Assembly (NCBI GenBank): GCA_003162655.1
Contig: PMMY01000309.1
Location: 1 to 7,364 of the forward strand
Source: Methanobacterium sp.
GTDB taxonomy: Archaea; Methanobacteriota; Methanobacteria; Methanobacteriales; Methanobacteriaceae
Direction of reading: 5' to 3'
DNA length: 7,364 nucleotides
Shown in pieces: positions 1-6,120 of the stretch. The position numbers and the translations under genes are program-made. The notes beneath the pieces are model-generated. The model was not told the DNA's origin and searched no databases. It saw only the letters and a list, made by a program, of their open reading frames with translations. How positions within the stretch are numbered: position 1 is the first letter of the stretch; the number at the start of each line of letters is the position of its first letter.

Positions 1-20
1 ACAACTGCAACGATCTTCAT
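1..20 (-). CDS. N-terminus of a divergent gene, possibly MobB-like (partial)
   Basis: Reading leftward from an ATG at 20-18, the minus strand encodes M-K-I-V-A-V, and the last two bases (GT) fix the seventh residue as Val. A good ribosome binding site (AAGGTG at 30-25) stands four bases before the ATG, and a TATA-like element lies at about 71-63, so this is very probably a real start. A beta-strand of the type IVAVV at the extreme N-terminus is common in P-loop proteins. MobB, the GTP-binding protein of molybdopterin guanine dinucleotide synthesis, often starts this way and would suit the neighbouring Mo/W enzyme genes. Seven residues cannot prove this; many flavodoxin-like or Rossmann proteins start similarly. 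The rest lies outside the window. Confidence 0.6.
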
Positions 21-24
21 ATTA

Positions 25-30
25 CACCTT
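25..30 (-). promoter_or_regulatory. Ribosome binding site of the divergent gene
   Basis: On the minus strand this reads AAGGTG, complementary to the archaeal 16S 3' end, four bases before the ATG at 20-18. It is the main support for calling a gene start at the window's left edge. Confidence 0.6.
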
Positions 31-62
31 TTATACTGTGATATTAAAACTCATTTTATTGA

Positions 63-71
63 ATATATTTT
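63..71 (-). promoter_or_regulatory. Possible TATA box of the divergent gene
   Basis: The minus strand reads AAATATATT here, inside an A/T run. An archaeal TATA box at this place would start transcription near 40 and leave a leader of about 20 nt with the ribosome binding site at 30-25. The region is so AT-rich that chance matches are common. Confidence 0.35.
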
Positions 72-151
72 TTAAATCTTCTAAATATTACTTAAATATA
101 TATGATGTTAGGATATATTTGATTGTAGAATACTCATTTTTTATAATTATA

Positions 152-159
152 TTTATAAA
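152..159 (+). promoter_or_regulatory. Probable TATA box of the formate dehydrogenase gene
   Basis: TTTATAAA fits the archaeal TATA consensus. The usual distance of about 25-27 bases places the transcription start near 180-184 and gives a leader of about 22 nt before the ATG at 204. Other A/T runs (95-105, 112-119) are also TATA-like but would leave longer leaders. Confidence 0.5.
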
Positions 160-203
160 GTATATGAAAAATTTGCAATATCAAGATTATCAACCTGATT
201 AAA

Positions 204-2888
204 ATGAAGATAAATGAAATTAAGCTAAAAATTGACGGTTTAGAGGTAAAAGCAGAAAGTGGAGATACGATACTTGAAACTGCTCTTTCTAACAATATTT
301 ACATACCAAACCTATGTTACTATAAGGGATTAGAACCATGGGGTTCATGCAGACTTTGCATGGTAGAAAAGGATGATGGACGTCTTGTAACAGCATGTGA
401 AACTCTGGTACAGGATGGAATGAATATTGTAACAGAGAATTCTAGGATAAATAGGGTGCGCAAACTTTCTGCAGAACTTCTAATTGCAAATCACGAGGTT
501 GACTGTCTAACATGCCGAAAAAACGACGATTGCAAGCTTCAGGAGATAGCAGCTTATCTTGGAATTAATAGGGATGATATTGGAAGTTTAAGACGTAATA
601 TCAATGAAATTCCTGAGGATGATTCTAATCCTTTCTTTGATAGGGACCTAAAAAAGTGTATACTCTGTGGTATTTGTGTGAGAACTTGTAATGAACTTTT
701 AGGGGTTAAAGCAATAGATTTTGGTTTTAGAGGGTACGAAAGCAAGATAACAACTTTTGCTGACAAGCCCATAGTAGATTCTAATTGTGTTTCTTGTGGA
801 GAATGTGTGGTGGCCTGTCCTGTTGGTGCATTGGTACCTAAAGAAACTTTAAAGCCGGCTAGAGAGGTTAAAACTATTTGTCCCTTTTGTGGTGTTGGTT
901 GTAATGTTTATCTTGGTGTTCGTGGCGATCAGGTCATAACTGCTAGAGGTGACATTAAAAATTCTGTTAACAAGGGTAATCTATGTGTAAAGGGCAGGTT
1001 TGGATTCAAGTTCATCAACCATCCAGATAGGTTAACAAAACCTCTCATTAAACGTGATAACATATTTGAAGAGGTTGAATGGGAAGAAGCATTGGATTAC
1101 GTTGCTCAAAAATTTTCAGAAATCAAATCAGAGGAATTTGCTGCTATATCCTCAGCTAGGTGTACTAATGAGGATAACTATGCTGTACAAAAGTTTACAA
1201 GGGTGGTTATGGGAACAAACAATGTAGATAATTGTGCAAGGTCGTGTCATGCACCATCAGTTGCCGGATTAGCACAGGTATTTGGTAGCGGTGCAATGAG
1301 CAATTCTATAGATGAAATAAAAGATTCTGCTTGTTTATTTGTTATAGGAACCAATCCAACTGCAAGTTATCCGGTGATTGCTCTTCGTATAGTTGAAGCT
1401 GTAAATAGCGGTGCTAAACTCATAGTTGCCGATCCTAGAAATATAGATCTCTGTAAACATGCAGATATAGTTTTAAACCAGATTCCAGGTACAGATGTAG
1501 CTCTTTTAATGGGAATAATGAAGATCATAGTTGATGAGGGACTTCTTGATGAAAAATTTATTAATGAACGTTGTGAAAATTTTGATAAATTCAAAGAATC
1601 TCTTAAACCATATGATCTCCACACCGTAGAGAATATTACTGGCGTTAACAAGGAATTAATTACTAAAGTAGCAAGAATGTATGCTTCTACAAAGCCGGCT
1701 TCTATTCTCTATTCCCTAGGTATCACAGAACATACTCATGGAACTGAAAATGTTTTTGCACTAGGTAATCTAGCACTTCTTACGGGGAATATGGGAAAAC
1801 CCTCTACTGGTGTTAACCCTATAAGGGGTCAAAACAATGTTCAAGGAGCATGTGATATGGGATGCTTACCTGATGTATATCCTGGTTATCAGAAGGTAGA
1901 AGATCCAGAAACTATTCACCGATTTGAAAAGAAATGGAGTGTTAAACTAAACAATTCTCACGGGTTAATGTTTCCTGAGATACTTGATGCAGCCAGAAAT
2001 GGAGATATTAAATCAATGTATATTGTGGGTGAAAACCCTGTTACAAGTGAACCTGATACTGAAAATATAAAAAAATCTTTAAAAAATCTGGATTTCCTTG
2101 TTGTTCAAGATATATTCATGAGTGAAACAGCTCAGATGGCAGATGTAGTTCTTCCTGGCTGCAGTTTTGCTGAAAAGGATGGAACATTTGCAAATTCAGA
2201 ACGTAGAATTCAAAGAGTCAGAAGAGTAATAGAACCCCTTGGTGAATCTAGACCCGACTGGCTTATAACATGTCAAATAGCCCAAAGAATGAATGCAGGC
2301 GGGTTCGAATTTAAGGATCCTAGTGAAATATACGATGAAATAGCAGAAATTGCACCGATCTTTGGTGGTATAAATTACAGAAGAATTGATGAAGAGGGAA
2401 TACAGTGGCCTTGCCTAGATGAAAAAGACAAAGGAACACCCATTCTTCATACAGAAATATTTAAAACCGAAAGTGGAAGGGGTAGATTCATTCCCCTGAC
2501 TTACAGGCCGTCAGCAGAACTTCCAAACAAAGAATATCCTTTAATACTCACAACAGGCAGGAGTCTTTACCATTACCAGACCAGCACTATGACAGGAGTT
2601 GTTGAAGGTCTTAAAATACTTTATGGCGAAGATTGTATTGATATGTGCCAGGAAGACGCAACAAAACTCGGTGTTGAAGATGCAGAGAAGGTTAAAGTGA
2701 TCTCCAGAAGAGGCGAAATCGAACCTAAAGTTAGGATCACAGACAGTTGCAAGCCCGGAGTGGTTTTCATGACTTTTCATTTCAGTGAATCAGCAACCAA
2801 CATCTTAACTAACTCAGCATTAGATCCAATATCTAAAACCCCAGAATTCAAAGTCTGTGCAGTAAGGGTGGAAAAGGTTAAAGAATGA
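204..2888 (+). CDS. fdhA: Formate dehydrogenase catalytic subunit with NuoG-like N-terminal iron-sulfur domain
   Basis: This is a Mo/W-bis(pyranopterin) formate dehydrogenase (formate to CO2, reversible) of 894 residues, expected in the cytoplasm because no signal peptide is visible. The head matches NuoG/HydA-type electron relays: a [2Fe-2S] site (C38, C49, C52, C65), a His-Cys [4Fe-4S] site (H97, C101, C104, C110) and two ferredoxin clusters (from C152 and C195). The catalytic part follows: a [4Fe-4S] site C226-x2-C229-x3-C233 with C261, then K263, and an active-site segment CARSCHAPSVAGL in which C348 replaces the selenocysteine of E. coli FdhH, followed by H349. R541 in NPIRGQNNVQGACDMG matches the FdhH catalytic Arg. 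The C-terminus from about 775 is the dinucleotide-binding domain. The length fits the long clostridial/acetogen FdhA (about 890), not the usual methanogen FdhA (about 680). No FdhB, NuoF-like or hydrogenase gene adjoins. The Shine-Dalgarno match is weak (TGAT at 196-199), but no other Met precedes the [2Fe-2S] fold. The electron partner is unknown; ferredoxin is a reasonable inference. Confidence 0.93.
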   Translation: MKINEIKLKIDGLEVKAESGDTILETALSNNIYIPNLCYYKGLEPWGSCRLCMVEKDDGRLVTACETLVQDGMNIVTENSRINRVRKLSAELLIANHEVDCLTCRKNDDCKLQEIAAYLGINRDDIGSLRRNINEIPEDDSNPFFDRDLKKCILCGICVRTCNELLGVKAIDFGFRGYESKITTFADKPIVDSNCVSCGECVVACPVGALVPKETLKPAREVKTICPFCGVGCNVYLGVRGDQVITARGDIKNSVNKGNLCVKGRFGFKFINHPDRLTKPLIKRDNIFEEVEWEEALDYVAQKFSEIKSEEFAAISSARCTNEDNYAVQKFTRVVMGTNNVDNCARSCHAPSVAGLAQVFGSGAMSNSIDEIKDSACLFVIGTNPTASYPVIALRIVEAVNSGAKLIVADPRNIDLCKHADIVLNQIPGTDVALLMGIMKIIVDEGLLDEKFINERCENFDKFKESLKPYDLHTVENITGVNKELITKVARMYASTKPASILYSLGITEHTHGTENVFALGNLALLTGNMGKPSTGVNPIRGQNNVQGACDMGCLPDVYPGYQKVEDPETIHRFEKKWSVKLNNSHGLMFPEILDAARNGDIKSMYIVGENPVTSEPDTENIKKSLKNLDFLVVQDIFMSETAQMADVVLPGCSFAEKDGTFANSERRIQRVRRVIEPLGESRPDWLITCQIAQRMNAGGFEFKDPSEIYDEIAEIAPIFGGINYRRIDEEGIQWPCLDEKDKGTPILHTEIFKTESGRGRFIPLTYRPSAELPNKEYPLILTTGRSLYHYQTSTMTGVVEGLKILYGEDCIDMCQEDATKLGVEDAEKVKVISRRGEIEPKVRITDSCKPGVVFMTFHFSESATNILTNSALDPISKTPEFKVCAVRVEKVKE

Positions 2889-2895
2889 TAATTAA

Positions 2896-2925
2896 GAATA
2901 ATTTAATCAGAGAATTAAATTATTC
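2896..2925. terminator. Perfect 12-bp inverted repeat between convergent genes
   Basis: Arms GAATAATTTAAT (2896-2907) and ATTAAATTATTC (2914-2925) are exact reverse complements around a 6-base loop (CAGAGA). The hairpin starts 7 bases after the fdhA stop and lies downstream of the moeA stop at 2967 on the other strand, so it could serve both. A T5 run at 2946-2950 follows on the plus strand. Archaeal termination depends mainly on T-runs, so the stem may instead stabilise 3' ends or block read-through. The symmetry is seen; the role is inferred. Confidence 0.5.
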
Positions 2926-2966
2926 CCTAAATCAAATTTAAACTATTTTTATAATAAAATTTAACA

Positions 2967-4187
2967 TCAACAAAATTTAAGTGATTTGTATTTCAAAACT
3001 TTGCATTCATCTCCCTTTTTGATCTTTCCTATACCCTCTTTGCTTATAATATAACAGTTGGACATTAAAATGGATCTATTTATCCCTGCTTTTGTTCTTA
3101 TTGGATATACGATACCTTCATCCTCTTTAAAATCAGCTCTTATGATGTTATATTTATCTGGTGATGATCTTACATTTTCACCCGCAATTGCTTTGACTAT
3201 ATTAAACTTTTTGTGTATTTTCTGCATTTTGAGAATGTATTTCCGGACAAACATGTCGTACTGGACTGCTAATGCTACAGGATAGCCTGAAAGCATAAAA
3301 ATAGGGGTTTCTTTAATAACTCCGAATCCAAATGGTTTTCCTGGTTTTATTGTAACCCCGTGGACCGGAACATCTCCAAGTTCTTCAATAATTTCAACTA
3401 TTAAGTCTCCTTTACTTATGGCTGTTCCTCCAGTTGTTATAACGGCATCATATTTTTCTACTGCTTCAATAACATCATTCAGAAGCTCTTCCCTGTTATC
3501 AGGGCGCTGTTTAATATGTGCAACCGCCCATGAGTCTTCAATTACTCCCTTTAGAGCATATTTATTTGAATTTATAATCATCCCAGGCTTAAGATCTGTT
3601 GAAGTTTCCACTAATTCGCTTCCTGTTATTATAACTCCTATATTTGGCTTTTTATAAACTTCGATGTTGTTATACCCTGCCGAAGCTATTACAGATAGTT
3701 GGTGAGGTCCAAGGATTTGACCTTCAAATAGAATTAACTCACCCTCTTTGAGGTCTTCCCCTGTGAGTGCTACGTCGTTATTGAAGCTTACAGGATCTAT
3801 AACCTTTATTTTTACTCCATCAAATTCTACATTTTCTTCCATTATAATTGCATCGGCCCCTATGGGCAGTTGAGCTCCTGTAGCTATCCTTATTGTCTCG
3901 CCGATTTTCACTACATAGTTTGAAATTTCACCTGCACCAATCTCATCAACTACCTTTAGAAATCTGGGCTGAGAATCTGTTGCATTTGAGACATCTTCTG
4001 CTATTATAGCATATCCATCCATTGCAGATCTGTTAAATGGCGGCACATTAATCAAAACAGTTATATTCTGAGCCAATACCCTAGTATTTCCATCTTTTAG
4101 ATCTATTACTTCTTTTTCAGTTGTACTTTCAAATTTTTGAATTATTTCACGTGTTTTTTTAACGTTTAAGATGTTAGGATGATACAT
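2967..4187 (-). CDS. moeA: Molybdopterin molybdenum/tungsten transferase MoeA
   Basis: MoeA inserts molybdate or tungstate into adenylylated molybdopterin, the last step of metal cofactor assembly before nucleotide addition. The 406 residues match the family's usual length (E. coli 411). The family signature PPFNRSAMDGYA lies at 49-60, with D57 at the position of the conserved Asp. There is a TGAQLPIGADAIIMEE segment, then VIITGSELVE, and the MoCF-binding loop TTGGTAISKGD (about 251-261). After GKPFGFG comes LSGYPVALA near 302, where many bacterial members have GNPVS. The C-terminal beta domain IV is complete. The start at 4187 is set by GGTGA on the minus strand five bases upstream. Transcription converges with fdhA and diverges from fwd. 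Both neighbours need this cofactor, so it probably serves them. Whether it prefers W or Mo cannot be told; archaea often carry two MoeA paralogues. Confidence 0.93.
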   Translation of the reverse strand: MYHPNILNVKKTREIIQKFESTTEKEVIDLKDGNTRVLAQNITVLINVPPFNRSAMDGYAIIAEDVSNATDSQPRFLKVVDEIGAGEISNYVVKIGETIRIATGAQLPIGADAIIMEENVEFDGVKIKVIDPVSFNNDVALTGEDLKEGELILFEGQILGPHQLSVIASAGYNNIEVYKKPNIGVIITGSELVETSTDLKPGMIINSNKYALKGVIEDSWAVAHIKQRPDNREELLNDVIEAVEKYDAVITTGGTAISKGDLIVEIIEELGDVPVHGVTIKPGKPFGFGVIKETPIFMLSGYPVALAVQYDMFVRKYILKMQKIHKKFNIVKAIAGENVRSSPDKYNIIRADFKEDEGIVYPIRTKAGINRSILMSNCYIISKEGIGKIKKGDECKVLKYKSLKFC

Positions 4188-4191
4188 GGAT

Positions 4192-4196
4192 TCACC
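4192..4196 (-). promoter_or_regulatory. Ribosome binding site of moeA
   Basis: The minus strand reads GGTGA, complementary to the 16S 3' end, with a spacing of four bases to the moeA ATG (4187-4185). It supports the chosen start. Confidence 0.6.
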
Positions 4197-4211
4197 GTGC
4201 TATTTTTTTAT

Positions 4212-4310
4212 GGAATTTTCAATTCATGTTTTGTATTATTAATATAATTAAATTAACAGATTTGGAATTTCCATTTTTAATCATGTTCAATTGTTTTTTT
4301 CGGAATTTTA
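4212..4310. repeat. Three GGAATTT copies upstream of moeA
   Basis: GGAATTTTC occurs at 4212-4220, GGAATTTCC at 4264-4272 (itself a dyad) and GGAATTTTA at 4302-4310. The first and third follow a T7 run (4203-4209 and 4294-4300), so they form an imperfect direct repeat of about 17 bases. The first lies near the predicted moeA transcription start. They could be operator half-sites, but in such AT-rich DNA chance is a real alternative. Confidence 0.3.
4240..4249 (-). promoter_or_regulatory. Possible TATA box of moeA
   Basis: The minus strand reads AATTATATTA. Transcription would begin near 4219 and leave a leader of about 32 nt. A second A/T run at 4202-4211 lies too close to the ATG to be a TATA box. 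Confidence 0.35.
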
Positions 4311-4363
4311 GACATTAAATCTTTGAAATTTAATGAAAAATTCATGAATCATATTTGGGATAT

Positions 4364-4379
4364 AAAATTTTAAAATTTT
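4364..4379. repeat. Doubled AAAATTTT (A-tract palindrome)
   Basis: Two tandem copies of AAAATTTT form a 16-base self-complementary stretch. Phased A/T tracts like this bend or stiffen DNA and may affect binding of archaeal histones. Nothing ties it to a particular function. Confidence 0.35.
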
Positions 4380-4419
4380 GATTAGAATATAATTTGATTT
4401 TATTTACTAAAGTTCGTTA

Positions 4420-4438
4420 CTCAAATCATTTTTTTGAG
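4420..4438. repeat. Short hairpin CTCAAA-N7-TTTGAG
   Basis: Arms at 4420-4425 and 4433-4438 are exact reverse complements around seven bases; one bulge would allow ACTCAAA to pair with TTTGAGGT. It lies about 115 bases upstream of the predicted fwd TATA box, so it would be outside the main fwd transcript. The role is unknown. Confidence 0.3.
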
Positions 4439-4496
4439 GTTTCTAACTTAATTAATATGTTTAAAGTCAGAAAATCGATTTACAAATCTTGATTAA

Positions 4497-4513
4497 TGTG
4501 TGATCACTACACA
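4497..4513. promoter_or_regulatory. Upstream TGTGT-N7-ACACA dyad, candidate operator
   Basis: The arms TGTGT (4497-4501) and ACACA (4509-4513) are exact reverse complements; the centre holds the palindrome GTGATCAC (4500-4507). It lies about 40 bases upstream of the fwd TATA box. It shares its arms with the dyad at 4574-4588, 76 bases away centre to centre. Confidence 0.4.
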
Positions 4514-4550
4514 ATTATATTTAAGACTTGTGTTTTGATTTTAGTAGCAA

Positions 4551-4558
4551 TTTATATA
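4551..4558 (+). promoter_or_regulatory. TATA box of the fwd operon
   Basis: TTTATATA is a close match to the methanogen TATA consensus. Transcription should start near 4581, 20 bases before the fwdH ATG at 4601. Its position inside the open upstream frame argues strongly that the longer 4496 start is not used. Confidence 0.6.
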
Positions 4559-4573
4559 TTATATGTAGTGAAA

Positions 4574-4588
4574 TGTGTATTCAACACA
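4574..4588. promoter_or_regulatory. TGTGT-N5-ACACA dyad over the predicted fwd transcription start
   Basis: Arms TGTGT (4574-4578) and ACACA (4584-4588) are perfect, and the centre (4581) coincides with the start expected from the TATA box. A protein bound here would block RNA polymerase recruitment or escape. An overlapping smaller dyad, ACAC-ATG-GTGT, runs 4586-4596. The operon's own first product has an HTH and is the obvious candidate ligand; this is inference. Confidence 0.45.
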
Positions 4589-4591
4589 CAT

Positions 4592-4595
4592 GGTG
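4592..4595 (+). promoter_or_regulatory. Ribosome binding site deciding the fwdH start
   Basis: GGTG stands five bases before the ATG at 4601 and can pair with the CACC of the 16S 3' end. No comparable site precedes the in-frame ATG at 4496. Confidence 0.5.
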
Positions 4596-4600
4596 TCCAC

Positions 4601-5050
4601 ATGCCGAAACATATTGTATCAGGATTGAAATATCTGACAGCAGTTGAACTCATAAGAGAGGGATACAGTCAAAAAGAAGTTGCTGAAATTTTAGAAATGG
4701 ATAGATCAACTGTTTCGCACTATTTAAACGGTAGAAATCTGTCATGGAATTCTATAGAAATAGCAGAGAAAATTACTGAGTTCTGTCCTAAGGACTTCTT
4801 ATTATTGACGTATGCCTTGATGCATGAAAAGGCAAGAATTATAGTAAAAACTTGTTCAAACAGTGAATTCGAAGGAATAATAAAGGAATCTTGCATTGGT
4901 TGTGGACTTTGTGTAGATATTTGTCTCATGAAAGCCATTGTGTTAAACGATCTCAAGGCACAAATAGATTCAGATTGGTGCTGTGGGTGTCTTATATGTG
5001 GGGAATCTTGTCCCACAAACTCAATAGAAATTTTGGAGGTAAAAAAATGA
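4601..5050 (+). CDS. fwdH: FwdH-like protein: helix-turn-helix fused to a two-cluster ferredoxin
   Basis: This first gene of the fwd operon encodes 149 residues in two parts. Residues about 13-46 form a helix-turn-helix ([11 protein letters not shown], turn at MD, then recognition helix [12 protein letters not shown]). After a helical linker, residues 98-137 carry two [4Fe-4S] motifs: C98/C101/C104/C108 (followed by Leu, not the usual Pro) and C127/C130/C133/C137-Pro, with an extra C128. The ferredoxin-like first gene of the Methanothermobacter tungsten operon has been called fwdE or fwdH; I use fwdH by position and type. The start at 4601 is preferred over an in-frame ATG at 4496 because the TATA box and ribosome binding site lie between them. 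The stop overlaps the fwdF start (ATGA). Electron transfer in Fwd is one role; redox- or metal-linked transcription control is an alternative suggested by the HTH. Confidence 0.75.
   Translation: MPKHIVSGLKYLTAVELIREGYSQKEVAEILEMDRSTVSHYLNGRNLSWNSIEIAEKITEFCPKDFLLLTYALMHEKARIIVKTCSNSEFEGIIKESCIGCGLCVDICLMKAIVLNDLKAQIDSDWCCGCLICGESCPTNSIEILEVKK
5035..5040 (+). promoter_or_regulatory. Ribosome binding site deciding the fwdF start
   Basis: GGAGGT lies inside the end of fwdH, six bases before the ATG at 5047. It rules out the longer reading of the frame from 4891, which would overlap fwdH by 160 bases. Confidence 0.75.
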
Positions 5051-6105
5051 TTTCTAATACGAAAGAAGTCAAAGCCAGAGACTTTGAAATATCAAGGTCA
5101 GCTGAAGAAAAGCGTGAACTTCTTTACAAAGACGATATTTGCATTGGCTGCGGCATATGCGAAAAAACATGCCCTGTGGATGCAATAGAACTTGGCTCAA
5201 TTGGCGCAATTGTTAGAACAGATGCTGACGTACCAAAAATAGTATGTGATGAAGATAAATGCGTACTCTGTGGTATGTGTAGTGTAGTATGTCCAGTAGA
5301 TGCTTTAGAATTTAAAATTGACGATGAAGACATCAAAAACATGGAAGAATACCCTAGTTTAATTTCTTCAGCTGAAATTAATGATGAAATCTGTATATAC
5401 TGCAAAGCATGCGAAACAGCATGTCCTAGAGAAGCAATTACCATTGCAAGGAATCTGCCAGAAAGATCCAAGCTTGTAACAGGTGAAATTGAAATAGACA
5501 AAGAAACATGCATTGACTGCGGTATTTGTGAAGAGATGTGCCCAGCTGACGCAATAACTATGGAGCACAAGTTACCTACATCTGATGATCCTACAGTTTC
5601 ATCTGATATTATTGTGGACAAAGATAAATGCGTTTACTGTCTAATATGCAAAAAATCATGCCCTGTCGATGCAATAAAAGCAGCATGTAGAACCTGTTCA
5701 TATGGGGAGTATGACTTAAACCCAGAAGATGCTGAAACAACCGGAGCTTCATTTATAGATCAAGAAACATGTGTAAACTGTGGATGGTGCCAGGAAATCT
5801 GTCCTGTAGACGCAGCTACAGTTGTAAAATCATTCGAAGGTGAATTATCTGTTGACCAGGAAAAATGTCAGGCATGCGGAGCATGTGTCGATATATGCCC
5901 ATGTAACGTTTTATCATTCCCTGCTTCCAGTGCATCTGGAATGAGACCTGAAAAGGTTATGTCCGACGAAAATTACTGTATCTACTGTGGTGCATGTGAA
6001 AATGTATGTCCTGTTAAAGCAATCGAAGTTAAAAGAACAGATATTAAACACACCCCAACGAAGTCAAAATCCTGGGATAAAAAGATGGAATCTCTTAAAA
6101 CTTAG
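5047..6105 (+). CDS. fwdF: Polyferredoxin FwdF with eight [4Fe-4S] motifs
   Basis: FwdF is the cytoplasmic electron wire of formylmethanofuran dehydrogenase, bringing low-potential electrons to the FwdB/FwdD reduction site. The 352 residues contain exactly eight C-x2-C-x2-C-x3-C-P motifs beginning at C32, C72, C116, C155, C195, C242, C274 and C311, matching the eight clusters known for FwdF in the crystallised Fwd complex. The motifs are arranged as four tandem two-cluster ferredoxin modules with acidic linkers. Two further Cys, C214 and C217 (ACRTC), sit between motifs five and six, and C66 precedes motif two. The gene is coupled to fwdH by a 4-base ATGA overlap and followed by fwdG after 15 bases. 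The Lys-rich tail (about 335-352) lacks cysteine. Other polyferredoxins such as MvhB also fit the motif pattern, but the context settles the name. Confidence 0.93.
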   Translation: MISNTKEVKARDFEISRSAEEKRELLYKDDICIGCGICEKTCPVDAIELGSIGAIVRTDADVPKIVCDEDKCVLCGMCSVVCPVDALEFKIDDEDIKNMEEYPSLISSAEINDEICIYCKACETACPREAITIARNLPERSKLVTGEIEIDKETCIDCGICEEMCPADAITMEHKLPTSDDPTVSSDIIVDKDKCVYCLICKKSCPVDAIKAACRTCSYGEYDLNPEDAETTGASFIDQETCVNCGWCQEICPVDAATVVKSFEGELSVDQEKCQACGACVDICPCNVLSFPASSASGMRPEKVMSDENYCIYCGACENVCPVKAIEVKRTDIKHTPTKSKSWDKKMESLKT

Positions 6106-6120
6106 ATTTGAGGCGATATA

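Larger units (their letters stand above)
4188..4600. other. 413-bp AT-rich divergent control region between moeA and fwd
   Basis: No convincing gene is seen here. The stretch holds the divergent promoters of moeA and fwdH and several symmetric or repeated elements annotated separately: three GGAATTT copies, ATTCATGAAT (4340-4349, perfect palindrome), a doubled AAAATTTT, a CTCAAA/TTTGAG hairpin and two TGTGT/ACACA dyads. The fwdH reading frame stays open back to 4496, but the promoter lies inside that extension. For two compact flanking genes the region is long, which suggests more control than a simple promoter pair. A small RNA cannot be excluded. Confidence 0.6.

Noticed and set aside
74..100. 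Loose tandem TTAAAT/CTAAATATTA/CTTAAATATA repeats before fdhA
   Set aside because: Imperfect and of very low complexity; expected by chance in such AT-rich intergenic DNA.
554..2780. Minus-strand frames inside fdhA (554-772, 1367-1651, 2541-2780)
   Set aside because: All overlap conserved coding sequence of fdhA; none shows recognisable motifs or start signals.
3058..3657. Plus-strand frames inside moeA (3058-3285, 3418-3657)
   Set aside because: They are antisense to conserved MoeA motifs and lack ribosome binding sites; the compositions are not protein-like.
4457..4492. Mini-frame MFKVRKSIYKS in the moeA-fwdH gap
   Set aside because: Eleven codons, poorly spaced GAGGT (16 bases away), and it lies upstream of the fwd TATA box; nothing supports translation.
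4720..5016. 98-codon minus-strand frame opposite fwdH
   Set aside because: It is antisense to the HTH and Fe-S cysteine codons and has no supporting signals.
4891..5046. 52-codon upstream extension of fwdF
   Set aside because: It would overlap the fwdH Fe-S motifs in another frame, and GGAGGT followed by the ATGA overlap at 5047 gives a far better start.
5124..5621. 165-codon minus-strand reading frame opposite fwdF (and a 66-codon one at 5368-5568)
   Set aside because: It is the antisense of the repeated Cys-motif codons, giving repetitive Ser/His/Ile-rich protein with no known fold, and no promoter or ribosome binding site supports it.
5140..6013. Regularly spaced near-repeats in fwdF that could suggest a repeat array
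   Set aside because: They are the codons of the eight Cys motifs; spacing and sequence vary, so this is not a CRISPR or mobile element.
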